10,980 nucleotides of DNA from Methanobacteriota archaeon (GTDB taxonomy: Archaea; Thermoplasmatota; Poseidoniia; Poseidoniales; Poseidoniaceae). Shown here in pieces: positions 1 to 6,966 of this stretch (its first letter is position 1; the number at the start of each line of letters is the position of its first letter). The stretch covers positions 1-10,980 of the forward strand of contig JAPOHM010000028.1 in assembly GCA_029979405.1 (NCBI GenBank), read 5' to 3'. Made by a program: the position numbers and the translations under genes. The notes beneath the pieces are model-generated. The model searched no databases, was not told the DNA's origin, and saw only the letters and a program-made list of their open reading frames with translations.

Positions 1-1009
1 CAGTTGCAAGTTTACTGGCGTCAATTGTCCATGTTCTTCTAATTGTTGTATCTAATCTGTGATCGCTGGAATGAGAGGTACAGATTGACCAGTTATCTTC
101 TGTTACGATGTCAGCGCCTCTGTGTCCTGAAATTGAATGGAGTGATGTTTCCCAGACTTCCATTTTATCAGGATTCAAATCACTTATTCCCATGCTAGCA
201 TATATCCCTTCTGAATCGAATTCCATCTCTGGATACAATGAAGGTATTTTGATTATTTTTAAGTCGTCATCTTTGCAACTTTCCAAATAAGTTGCCTGTC
301 TTCTACGACGGCTTCTTGCTCTTAATGCTGGATCTATAGCTTCATCTATTGCAATCTTCATTTCATCTACAATATCTTGTACTGAACTTGTATCTTCCTC
401 ATTTAGACCAAGATTATGAAAAACACCACCTGTAGCTCCACTAACTTGACGGTATGTATCAGCAACATCCTCTGGTAATCCCAACCCTATTATGTGAAAT
501 TCAACGTCTATATTCAATTTCTGTAGCTCTTCAACACATGGTCTGAATCCTTCAACACCATTGAAAACTCCACTGGATTCCAAATCTTCCCCATCGCTAA
601 TTAAAAGAAATATCCATTTATCAGAGACCTTGACTAACTCTCTCCCCTCTTCAACCAAGAACTCCCATAGATATGTCCCTCCTAAAAAATCGGGAAACCT
701 CAGATTTGCAAGTTTAGATTCGTTGTGCTTTTTCAGTTTTAGGAGAGTTTTCGAGTGTCCTCGTGAGTCAATGGTTCTAACTGTAACAGGTATAGGTGAA
801 AGGTTTTCATTAATTTCCGACCAAATCTCTAGTGCGATCTCAGAGCGTACTTTTCTTATCTTTCTTGAACCTGAACCAGAATCACCATCTGCGAATTCAA
901 ATGAAGATTGCATTGAGCCAGATGTATCCATATATATCGCAATATTTGCATTTTCATCAATGTGTTCAGAAATGAAACCACCGCCGTTCTTCCTACAATA
1001 CCATTTCAA
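1..1009 (-). CDS. VWA-domain protein, C-terminus beyond the left edge
   Basis: I translated this reading frame by hand from the reverse strand; about 336 codons lie in the window and it has no stop before the left edge. It encodes a von Willebrand factor A domain near the N-terminus. The metal-ion-dependent adhesion site is complete: DTSGSM (D28, S30, S32), a Thr in FLGGTYLW (T112) and an Asp in LLISDGED (D139). VWA domains with an intact site bind a divalent cation and mediate protein-protein contacts; in archaea they often pair with MoxR-type ATPases, but no such partner is visible here. After the domain (to about residue 205) come an acidic linker, an Arg-rich patch (ARSRRRRQAT, 231-240) and a segment I do not recognise. 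There is no signal peptide or membrane helix, so a cytoplasmic location is likely. The start is inferred as TTG at 1009: an in-frame TAA lies directly upstream, the next in-frame Met is inside the domain core, and a TATA-like box sits about 31 bases upstream. Confidence 0.85.
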   Translation of the reverse strand, partial: MKWYCRKNGGGFISEHIDENANIAIYMDTSGSMQSSFEFADGDSGSGSRKIRKVRSEIALEIWSEINENLSPIPVTVRTIDSRGHSKTLLKLKKHNESKLANLRFPDFLGGTYLWEFLVEEGRELVKVSDKWIFLLISDGEDLESSGVFNGVEGFRPCVEELQKLNIDVEFHIIGLGLPEDVADTYRQVSGATGGVFHNLGLNEEDTSSVQDIVDEMKIAIDEAIDPALRARSRRRRQATYLESCKDDDLKIIKIPSLYPEMEFDSEGIYASMGISDLNPDKMEVWETSLHSISGHRGADIVTEDNWSICTSHSSDHRLDTTIRRTWTIDASKLAT

Positions 1010-1088
1010 TTAAACTATTGCCTGATTAAAATTTGTTTATATTTGATAGATAGTAACAACAAAATGCTACCGAATCGGGCACACAGTC
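1010..1088. promoter_or_regulatory. AT-rich divergent promoter region (VWA gene / carbonic anhydrase)
   Basis: This short spacer separates two genes that point away from each other. It contains TTTATATTTG at 1035-1044, which reads CAAATATAAA on the other strand. On the minus strand its centre lies about 31 bases from the TTG start of the VWA gene, which suits a nearly leaderless archaeal transcript. On the plus strand the same element would place transcription near 1065, giving the carbonic anhydrase a leader of about 24 bases. No Shine-Dalgarno motif is visible before 1089. The promoter assignment is inferred from spacing and base composition only. Confidence 0.45.
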
Positions 1089-1592
1089 ATGTCAAACAGT
1101 GATTTGATTGGCAGTCTCAAATCGAACAACTCCCAATACTCATCCGATTTTAGTGGGAAAGATGTTCCAGGAAGGGCTGGAAAGAAGTTGTTAATTCTTA
1201 CCTGCATGGATTCCAGAATAATTCCTCACGAAGTTTTTGGCCTTGATTTAGGTGATGTGAAGGTTGTAAGAAATGCTGGAGGGCAACTCAACCCGGAGGT
1301 TGAGAAAGACATCGTTCTTGCAAGTCATCTTCTAGACTGCCACACGATTGTAATTATGCCACACACACGCTGTGCCATGGCAAGTCTTCCTTTGGCCGAT
1401 GTGCGTCAAAAATTAACAGACATGTCAGGCAAAGATTTCTCAGAGTTCAATCCGAGAATGATCGAGGACGCTCATTCTAAACTTCGAAATGATGTTGCAA
1501 GACTTCAAACAAATCAACTTCTGAAGGATGGGGTCCAAGTCTATGGAGCCATCTATGATGTTGACACAGGTTTGGTTAATTGGGTAGATTAG
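1089..1592 (+). CDS. Beta-class carbonic anhydrase
   Basis: This cytoplasmic zinc enzyme interconverts CO2 and bicarbonate. The 167-residue protein has the complete beta-class signature: CMDSR with zinc ligand C39 and the D41-R43 dyad, RNAGG at 61-65, and the second zinc pair in PHTRCAM (H92 and C95). The length matches the short beta-class enzymes of archaea and bacteria (about 165-200 residues). The usual Gly after the last Cys ligand is Ala (CA rather than CG), a modest deviation. The ATG at 1089 fits the normal N-terminal length and has no competitor. It is a single-gene unit, divergent from the VWA gene and convergent with the pirin gene. Bicarbonate supply would suit the biotin-dependent carboxylase encoded a few kilobases away, but that link is inference. 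Confidence 0.93.
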   Translation: MSNSDLIGSLKSNNSQYSSDFSGKDVPGRAGKKLLILTCMDSRIIPHEVFGLDLGDVKVVRNAGGQLNPEVEKDIVLASHLLDCHTIVIMPHTRCAMASLPLADVRQKLTDMSGKDFSEFNPRMIEDAHSKLRNDVARLQTNQLLKDGVQVYGAIYDVDTGLVNWVD

Positions 1593-1598
1593 GCGTAT

Positions 1599-1613
1599 TC
1601 AGAACTGTTCTGA
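1599..1613. repeat. Perfect 7-bp inverted repeat in a convergent intergenic gap
   Basis: TCAGAAC and GTTCTGA flank a single central T, giving a 15-base dyad within the 26-base gap between the carbonic anhydrase stop (1590-1592) and the pirin stop (1619-1621). Its placement between converging genes suggests a bidirectional transcription end signal or a roadblock. There is no U-tract of the kind usual for archaeal termination, so a role is unproven. Confidence 0.5.
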
Positions 1614-1618
1614 CTTCC

Positions 1619-2665
1619 CTATGAGGGAGTGATTTTCTTTCCATCAGCCATCTGTGCAAACCTACCTTGCTCTCTTGGATGAACAACATCAGCAGCTCCC
1701 CATGGCCATCCACCGAATTGGGTAGCTCTGTAATCAGCGAATGCTTCGACGATTTCCTTGTTGGTATTCATTACAAAAGGACCGTATTTCACTACCGGTT
1801 CATCGATTGGCTTACCTTGCAAAATCAGTACTCTTACCGGTTCATCTCCTGCGCTGATATTAACCGGGATACTTGGATTTAGTTGCATACCATATCTTGG
1901 TAGTAGAGATTGACCCTCAACATCTGCATTTCCCCCGTTTATGTGATACACCATACGGTTTACTTTCCCATCTGTTGTTGGAACCTCAACAGATTCTCCT
2001 GGTTTGACAGATATGATGTAAATTCCAACTTCATTATCCGGATTGTGAGCCCATGAAGCCTTAGGAGCAGGCGGTGCTTGGATTTCATTCCACTTTCCAG
2101 ATATTACTCTGACTTCTCCGCCCAATATTTCGTATGGAGGTACTTCGTTTGCCCAAATCATTTCATAACCTGGTTCTGCAAACTTGTCTTTTGCTGGCAA
2201 ATTTAGCCAAATTTGGAATAGGTCAAGGCGGTTATCTTTGTCCATGTTTACTAACGGGAACATCTCTGAATGCATTAAACCAGACCCCGCAGTCATCCAC
2301 TGAACATCTCCAAATCCGTATCTTCCAGTCGCTCCACCTGAATCAAAATGGTCTACTAAACCCTCTAAGACGATCGTAACTGTCTCAAATCCACGGTGGG
2401 GGTGAGCAGGGAAGCCTGGAACTACGTCTCCATGATACATTTTCCACTCATTTGCCTCGTCGAAGTCGGAACCAATATGTCTTCCAACAAGTGGTTCATT
2501 TGGCCCCATCACCTCATTTCCAGCAGGATATAGGTCAAGGTGATGAACACAGAATAGAAACGGGTCAAGCGTATCTCTTACGAAATCCATGTGCTTGTTG
2601 CTAATTACAGCCCGCTTCCCCATGGCCACTGGTGGTGCAGGGGTTTTTTCAATAGTTGGTTTCAA
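1619..2665 (-). CDS. Pirin family protein (bicupin)
   Basis: Pirins are non-haem iron cupins; some members have quercetinase activity and others are redox sensors or transcription cofactors, so the substrate here is unknown. The four metal ligands of the N-terminal cupin are visible: H88 and H90 in AHPHRG, and H132 and E134 in GLMHSEM, with the spacing known from human pirin. The segments GRHIGSDF, KMYHGDVVPGFP, GDVQWMTAG and LDLFQIWLNLP are typical of the family. At 348 residues it is longer than the common size of about 290, partly from an N-terminal extension. The start is uncertain: TTG at 2665 overlaps the preceding gene's TGA by 4 bases (TTGA), which favours translational coupling, while ATG at 2623 would give 334 residues. 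Neither has a clear ribosome binding site. It is probably co-transcribed with the membrane protein immediately upstream. Confidence 0.92.
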   Translation of the reverse strand: MKPTIEKTPAPPVAMGKRAVISNKHMDFVRDTLDPFLFCVHHLDLYPAGNEVMGPNEPLVGRHIGSDFDEANEWKMYHGDVVPGFPAHPHRGFETVTIVLEGLVDHFDSGGATGRYGFGDVQWMTAGSGLMHSEMFPLVNMDKDNRLDLFQIWLNLPAKDKFAEPGYEMIWANEVPPYEILGGEVRVISGKWNEIQAPPAPKASWAHNPDNEVGIYIISVKPGESVEVPTTDGKVNRMVYHINGGNADVEGQSLLPRYGMQLNPSIPVNISAGDEPVRVLILQGKPIDEPVVKYGPFVMNTNKEIVEAFADYRATQFGGWPWGAADVVHPREQGRFAQMADGKKITPS

Positions 2666-3879
2666 CCTTGGTGGTTAGTATCGTCTGTATTGAGGTCTGG
2701 CTTTTCGGGAGGGAAACCAATTACGCTAGCTAGCCAACCTATAGTAGCACAAACAACCACTGCACCGATGGTTGAGTGAATAGTCCAACCGAATGGGAGT
2801 ACGTGTAAATCTCCATCTTCGATCCAATAACTGACGTTACTAATATCACTAGCTTTGAGATACCATGAAACCATAACCACAATCACCTGGGTTGCTACAA
2901 TAAACGGAACGTAAAACTTAGGCCCCCATTTTTGGTACAGAGGCAGTGCTAATTCTACAATCAACGCCCAAGCAAGGCCCATGTAAAGAATATCATTATC
3001 GAATGTAGTGTAAACGTATACTCCGATTGTGTGGAATGTCAAAATCAAAAACATGGTTCCTCTTGCTGGATTCCATCTTTGTAAGAAAATTAGAACCATA
3101 CCACAGGTAATCGCTGCTTGGATATACAAAGACTGTAATCCGAACGAAAGGCTGTCCTCATAACTTTCATTGTTACAAAAATCTAAACTACTACTATAAC
3201 AAAATGATTCGATAGGAGAAATCCAAAGATTTGCAAAACGGAACATCAACAATATTACGCTCCACATCGCGCCTACTCCGAAAATTAACAACATTTGAGA
3301 TTTTAATCCAGAAGTCCCTGATTGAGGGTTTGCCCAAGCAGACCACACCGGTGCAGAAACCGACATACACAGACCGATGAAAAGACCTATGTGCGTGGGA
3401 GATAATAGAATGTCAAGGCTTGATTCTACACCGAGAGTTTCATGCCAAATCATGTCACCAAAACCAGAAATACCGAAAATTATGATTCCGTATACCCCGG
3501 GTTTATGTTGAGGCTCCAATCCCTTCAAGGCTTCAAATGGATGACGGATTAAATGAGACATTCCTTCCTCAGGAAGGAGAGCATAGAAGATGTAGGCTCC
3601 ATATGCGGTTGCACCAGAGTACCAGACAGCGTGCCAAGGTGTGAAGAAAGTGTCATCAACAGTTCCTGAAATGTGAGCAAATGAATCAATTAACAGGCCA
3701 CCTAAACACCACAAACCTAACGCTAATACAATTATGTCGTAGTATTTTTCACCAATACTCGGAAGCTTTCCCCACCTTTTATTGAGGAAGTATCCCAATC
3801 CACCTGCTATTGCTAAAGTTCCAAAAAAAATCGTCGGGAATCCAAATAGTAAATCTGGTCCTGCATGGTCTCCTGCCAT
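2662..3879 (-). CDS. Multi-pass membrane protein with His-rich motifs, function unknown
   Basis: I do not recognise a named family. The 405-residue product has about 10 hydrophobic segments, roughly at residues 11-31, 48-65, 85-102, 129-145, 160-180, 195-216, 250-267, 273-292, 297-314, 322-342 and 366-388. Charged or metal-capable residues cluster in or near the first half of the membrane region: H69 (FAHISG), H83 (TPWHAVWYSG), H146-E147 (MIWHETLGVE) and H163 (LSPTHIG). Such a pattern could bind a metal or haem, or carry protons or substrate, but nothing shows which. A 220-250 loop contains two Cys (C227, C235) and faces one side of the membrane. I chose ATG 3879 because a TATA-like box lies 26 bases upstream, as expected for a leaderless transcript; an upstream TTG at 3921 is less likely because it lies beyond that box. 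Its stop overlaps the start of the pirin gene, so the two probably act together. Confidence 0.85.
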   Translation of the reverse strand: MAGDHAGPDLLFGFPTIFFGTLAIAGGLGYFLNKRWGKLPSIGEKYYDIIVLALGLWCLGGLLIDSFAHISGTVDDTFFTPWHAVWYSGATAYGAYIFYALLPEEGMSHLIRHPFEALKGLEPQHKPGVYGIIIFGISGFGDMIWHETLGVESSLDILLSPTHIGLFIGLCMSVSAPVWSAWANPQSGTSGLKSQMLLIFGVGAMWSVILLMFRFANLWISPIESFCYSSSLDFCNNESYEDSLSFGLQSLYIQAAITCGMVLIFLQRWNPARGTMFLILTFHTIGVYVYTTFDNDILYMGLAWALIVELALPLYQKWGPKFYVPFIVATQVIVVMVSWYLKASDISNVSYWIEDGDLHVLPFGWTIHSTIGAVVVCATIGWLASVIGFPPEKPDLNTDDTNHQG

Positions 3880-3900
3880 AACCGATAATTCCAATCTTCT

Positions 3901-3910
3901 CAAATAAATA
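3901..3910 (-). promoter_or_regulatory. TATA-like box for the membrane protein/pirin operon
   Basis: On the minus strand this reads TATTTATTTG and is preceded by an A-rich stretch (AGTAAA) that could serve as a BRE. Its centre lies about 26 bases from the ATG at 3879, the distance expected if transcription starts at the first base of the start codon. This spacing supports the chosen start; function is inferred. Confidence 0.5.
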
Positions 3911-3915
3911 TTTAC

Positions 3916-3929
3916 TAACAATATTGTTA
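3916..3929. repeat. Perfect 14-bp palindrome TAACAATATTGTTA, possible operator
   Basis: The 14 bases are self-complementary with no mismatch. The palindrome starts 6 bases upstream of the TATA-like box of the minus-strand operon and lies in the 148-base divergent region shared with gatD. A dimeric regulator bound here would touch or abut the BRE. AT-rich DNA produces some palindromes by chance, but this length and position are notable. Confidence 0.45.
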
Positions 3930-3982
3930 CTCCATCACGTTTTCAGAATTTATTAGTTCAACCACGCCGTTATTTTCTATGA

Positions 3983-3992
3983 CTAAAATATT
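3983..3992 (+). promoter_or_regulatory. Possible TATA element for gatD
   Basis: CTAAAATATT is the most TATA-like stretch upstream of gatD on the plus strand. It would start transcription around 4014, leaving a leader of about 14 bases before GTG 4028. The match is weak and no Shine-Dalgarno site is present. Confidence 0.25.
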
Positions 3993-4027
3993 GAATCAAT
4001 TATGCTTCCTCGACCACTAACATTCAA

Positions 4028-5365
4028 GTGTCTTCAGAATTAGCATTGTTCATGGTTGAGCACCCAACGATAGGGACGAGAGTCAAAATCCAAGTTGAGG
4101 GCCCTGCTGGAGAAACATCACATCAAGGAGTTGTTTTACCAGGTGCTGCAGATGACCATCTTACCATAAAATTGGCAAATGGTTACAATATTAGCCACCC
4201 AATGATTATGATTACTTCAATAGAGGAAATTGGTGACTCTAATCCATCAATGGTTGATGTACCGAATATATCTCAAAATCAATCTCTGCCCAAAGTAACT
4301 ATCATCCACACTGGAGGAACTATCGCTTCAAAGGTTGATTATACAACTGGAGCTGTGATTGCGAGATTCGAGCCAGAAGAATTACTTGCAAGTGTTCCAG
4401 AAATTCTTGAAATTGCCAACATTGATGCCGTCAAAATTGGTAATATGTGGTCTGATGACGTTCGACCTCAACATTGGAACATGATGATCGATGCCTGCCA
4501 GCAGGCTTTCGATAATGGCTCGGTCGGAGTTGTGATTACTCACGGAACTGATACGCTTCATATCAGCGCCGCAGCACTATCGTTTGCTTTTGCAGGTAAA
4601 GGCGGACGCCCAGCTGGGAGAATTGTTTTCACAGGTTCTCAAAGATCAGCGGACAGGGCTTCTACTGATGCTACTGAAAATCTAATCTCCGCAGTTTATT
4701 GGGCTGCTAATGGTGATGATGTAACGGGCTACAAAGATGCGTCAGTTACCGTAATGCACGCAGGCTCTGGAGACGGTGTTTGCGCTGTTTCTCCAGGCAT
4801 AGGAGTACGAAAAATGCACTCAACAAGAAGGGATGCCTTTCAGACTATTAACAACGAAAGAATCGCAGAAATATCAATTACAAAAGACGGGTTGTCACAT
4901 TCGACAATCCAATCTGGGGAAGAAAGAGAAGTAATGACTCCACAAAAATACAACACTGGTATCAAAATCGCACAGTTCATTGCAGGACCACACCTCTATG
5001 CTGACTTATTGCAATCCGCAGAATCAAGTGGCTATGCCGCGATTTTGATTCACGGAACGGGTCTTGGACATCTTCCAATTGAGAATTCTAATGGTGATGC
5101 TCCAGAAAACGACGATTTAGCAAGAACGATTGAAAATATGTCTATTCCAGTCATTGTTGCAAATCAGTGCATTCACGGACCAGTTGACCTTAATGTCTAT
5201 TCTAAAGGTAGAAATCAACAGGCTATCGGCGTACTTGGGCATGGTTCAACAGCATCACCTGAAGCACTTTTGACGAAAATTCACTATGCCCTATCTAACG
5301 ACATGGGGCTTGACGTACTGCAAATGGACCTTTGTGGAGAGAACTCTCCAATAATAAATTCTTGA
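4028..5365 (+). CDS. gatD: Glu-tRNA(Gln) amidotransferase subunit D
   Basis: GatD is the asparaginase-type glutaminase of the archaeal GatDE complex: it releases ammonia that GatE uses to convert Glu-tRNA(Gln) to Gln-tRNA(Gln) in the cytoplasm. Residues 12-70 form the small beta-barrel domain seen at the N-terminus of GatD but absent from free asparaginases. The asparaginase domain follows, with TGGTIAS at 95-101 (nucleophilic Thr T98), HGTDT at 172-176 (T174, D175), TGSQRSADR at 202-210, VRKMHSTRRDAF with K262, and GTGLGH further on. All catalytic positions are kept. At 445 residues the length is normal. The start is GTG at 4028; ATG 4052 would shorten the protein by 8 residues, and nothing decides strongly between them. 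gatE is not in the window. The gene is divergent from the membrane protein and precedes the carboxyltransferase by 38 bases on the same strand. Confidence 0.96.
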   Translation: MSSELALFMVEHPTIGTRVKIQVEGPAGETSHQGVVLPGAADDHLTIKLANGYNISHPMIMITSIEEIGDSNPSMVDVPNISQNQSLPKVTIIHTGGTIASKVDYTTGAVIARFEPEELLASVPEILEIANIDAVKIGNMWSDDVRPQHWNMMIDACQQAFDNGSVGVVITHGTDTLHISAAALSFAFAGKGGRPAGRIVFTGSQRSADRASTDATENLISAVYWAANGDDVTGYKDASVTVMHAGSGDGVCAVSPGIGVRKMHSTRRDAFQTINNERIAEISITKDGLSHSTIQSGEEREVMTPQKYNTGIKIAQFIAGPHLYADLLQSAESSGYAAILIHGTGLGHLPIENSNGDAPENDDLARTIENMSIPVIVANQCIHGPVDLNVYSKGRNQQAIGVLGHGSTASPEALLTKIHYALSNDMGLDVLQMDLCGENSPIINS

Positions 5366-5387
5366 CCGTTTTAATCAATAACCGTGT

Positions 5388-5394
5388 AGGAGTG
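5388..5394 (+). promoter_or_regulatory. Shine-Dalgarno site for the carboxyltransferase
   Basis: AGGAGTG lies 9 bases before ATG 5404. It decides the start of the downstream gene against the longer open frame that begins at 5332 inside gatD, and it indicates internal translation initiation on a gatD-led transcript. Confidence 0.65.
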
Positions 5395-5403
5395 GAACAA
5401 CTG

Positions 5404-6966
5404 ATGTCAGGGAATACTAGTGACCAACTAGAGGACCTAAGATATCGGCGTGAGCAAGCTTACATGGGTGGTGGCATAAAGCGCCTTGAGTCGATAAGAC
5501 AGACTGGTAGAGGTACTGCCAGAGAAAGAATAGGTAATCTTCTGGATGAAGATACGTTTGTTGAAATCGACACTTTCCTAACACACAGAACTGCCGACCA
5601 CGGGATGTTCATGCATGAAACACTCGGAGATGGTGTTGTATGTGGTCATGGAACAGTTAACGGGAGGAGAGTGTATTGTTTTGCTCAGGATTTCTCTGTA
5701 CATGGAGGCTCCATGGGTGAAATGCATGCAAAGAAAATCGCAAAGGTCGTAGAAATGGCGGAGCGTTCCAAGACTCCAATCGTTGGAATTTGGGATGGCG
5801 GAGGCCAGAGGGCACACGATGGAATTTCTTCTCTTGCAGGAACTGGGGAACTACTCGATAGATTAGTTCAATGCTCAGGCCGTATCCCGATGATATCTCT
5901 CGTGCTTGGGCCCGTAGTAGGCGTATCGGCACTGGGTGCAAGCCTAGCAGATTTTACGATTCTTGGAAGTGAACACGGTCAGTTATTCATGTCATCACCT
6001 CTTGAAACACCGGAATGCATCAACGGAGAAATCGATGCCAGCGGACTTGGTGGAGCGGAATTACACGCAAGCCGATCTGGTATTGCATGCCTCATCGCAG
6101 AAGATGAAGAAGAAGCATGTATTCTTGCAGGTGAGATTCTTAGTTTCCTACCAGACCACAACATGGCAAGTCCGCCGCTGGAGGAAACTGCTGACGAGGA
6201 TTCAAGATTAATTCCAGAACTTGAGACTTTAGTTCCAGATAATCCGAATAGGCCATATGACATGGTGAAAGTAATTTCTGAAATTGTTGATGACGGATTG
6301 TTTGTTGAGTTATTCAATTCCTATGCTGAGAACATAATTATCGGATTTGCAAGATTAGGTGGAATGCCTGTTGGAATCGTTGCAAATCAGCCAAAGGTCC
6401 TTGCTGGTTGCCTTGACATCGATGCTTCGATAAAAGCAGCAAGATTCATCAGAACATGCGATTCTTTCAACATACCTCTCGTGACCTTTGAAGACGTGCC
6501 TGGATTCCTTCCGGGTGTTGTTCAAGAATGGGGAGGAATCATTCGACACGGTGCAAAGTTACTATTTGCTTATGCTGAAGCAACCGTTCCAAAGTTAACA
6601 CTGGTCACAAGAAAAGCATACGGCGGTGCATATTTAGCAATGAGTTGTAAACACTTGCAGTCTGATTACAACATTGCTTGGCCGACTGCAGAACTAGCGG
6701 TAATGGGTGCTGAAGGCGCTGTAAACATCATTCACAGAAGAGAGATTGCGGCGGCTCCAGATGAAAAGAAAGAAGAAACAAGATTGCAACTTGTTGATGA
6801 ATACAAGTCAAAGTTCGGCGACCCATATGTAGCGGCAAGAAACGGATGGCTTGACGATGTTATCGAACCGTCGGAAAGTAGACTAAGGTTGGTAAGAGCA
6901 TTGAAGATTCTCTCCTCAAAGAGAGAGTGGTCACCACCAAAGAAACACGGCAACATTCCTTTGTGA
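5404..6966 (+). CDS. Acyl-CoA carboxylase, carboxyltransferase (beta) subunit
   Basis: This subunit moves the carboxyl group from carboxybiotin to an acyl-CoA, as in the propionyl-/acetyl-CoA carboxylases. The 520-residue product has both crotonase-like halves. The C-terminal half is canonical: DVPGFLPG (364-371), QEWGGIIRHGAKLLFAYAEA (374 onward), RKAYGGAY (403-410) with oxyanion residues G408-A409, and AWPTAELAVMGAEGA (425 onward). The N-terminal half is divergent: the usual DSGGARIQEG is DGGGQRAHDG (131-140), and GPCAGG is GPVVGV (169-174), so one oxyanion Gly is Val. At the position of the Asp that influences acyl-chain choice in Streptomyces PccB (AYDVM) there is Leu (L411). The substrate is therefore best left open. 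The biotin carboxylase and carrier subunits are not in the window. The start is fixed by the AGGAGTG site; the gene probably follows gatD on one transcript. Confidence 0.93.
   Translation: MSGNTSDQLEDLRYRREQAYMGGGIKRLESIRQTGRGTARERIGNLLDEDTFVEIDTFLTHRTADHGMFMHETLGDGVVCGHGTVNGRRVYCFAQDFSVHGGSMGEMHAKKIAKVVEMAERSKTPIVGIWDGGGQRAHDGISSLAGTGELLDRLVQCSGRIPMISLVLGPVVGVSALGASLADFTILGSEHGQLFMSSPLETPECINGEIDASGLGGAELHASRSGIACLIAEDEEEACILAGEILSFLPDHNMASPPLEETADEDSRLIPELETLVPDNPNRPYDMVKVISEIVDDGLFVELFNSYAENIIIGFARLGGMPVGIVANQPKVLAGCLDIDASIKAARFIRTCDSFNIPLVTFEDVPGFLPGVVQEWGGIIRHGAKLLFAYAEATVPKLTLVTRKAYGGAYLAMSCKHLQSDYNIAWPTAELAVMGAEGAVNIIHRREIAAAPDEKKEETRLQLVDEYKSKFGDPYVAARNGWLDDVIEPSESRLRLVRALKILSSKREWSPPKKHGNIPL

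Noticed and set aside
561..1013. 150-codon plus-strand open frame opposite the VWA gene
   Set aside because: The opposite strand encodes an unmistakable VWA domain with a full metal site; the plus-strand product has no recognisable motif and is its shadow.
5332..5403. Upstream extension of the carboxyltransferase inside gatD
   Set aside because: The extra 24 residues do not resemble the family N-terminus, and AGGAGTG is placed correctly for ATG 5404.
5979..6317. 112-codon minus-strand open frame inside the carboxyltransferase gene
   Set aside because: It is low complexity (Ser-rich), has no domain signal, and lies wholly opposite a well-conserved enzyme gene.
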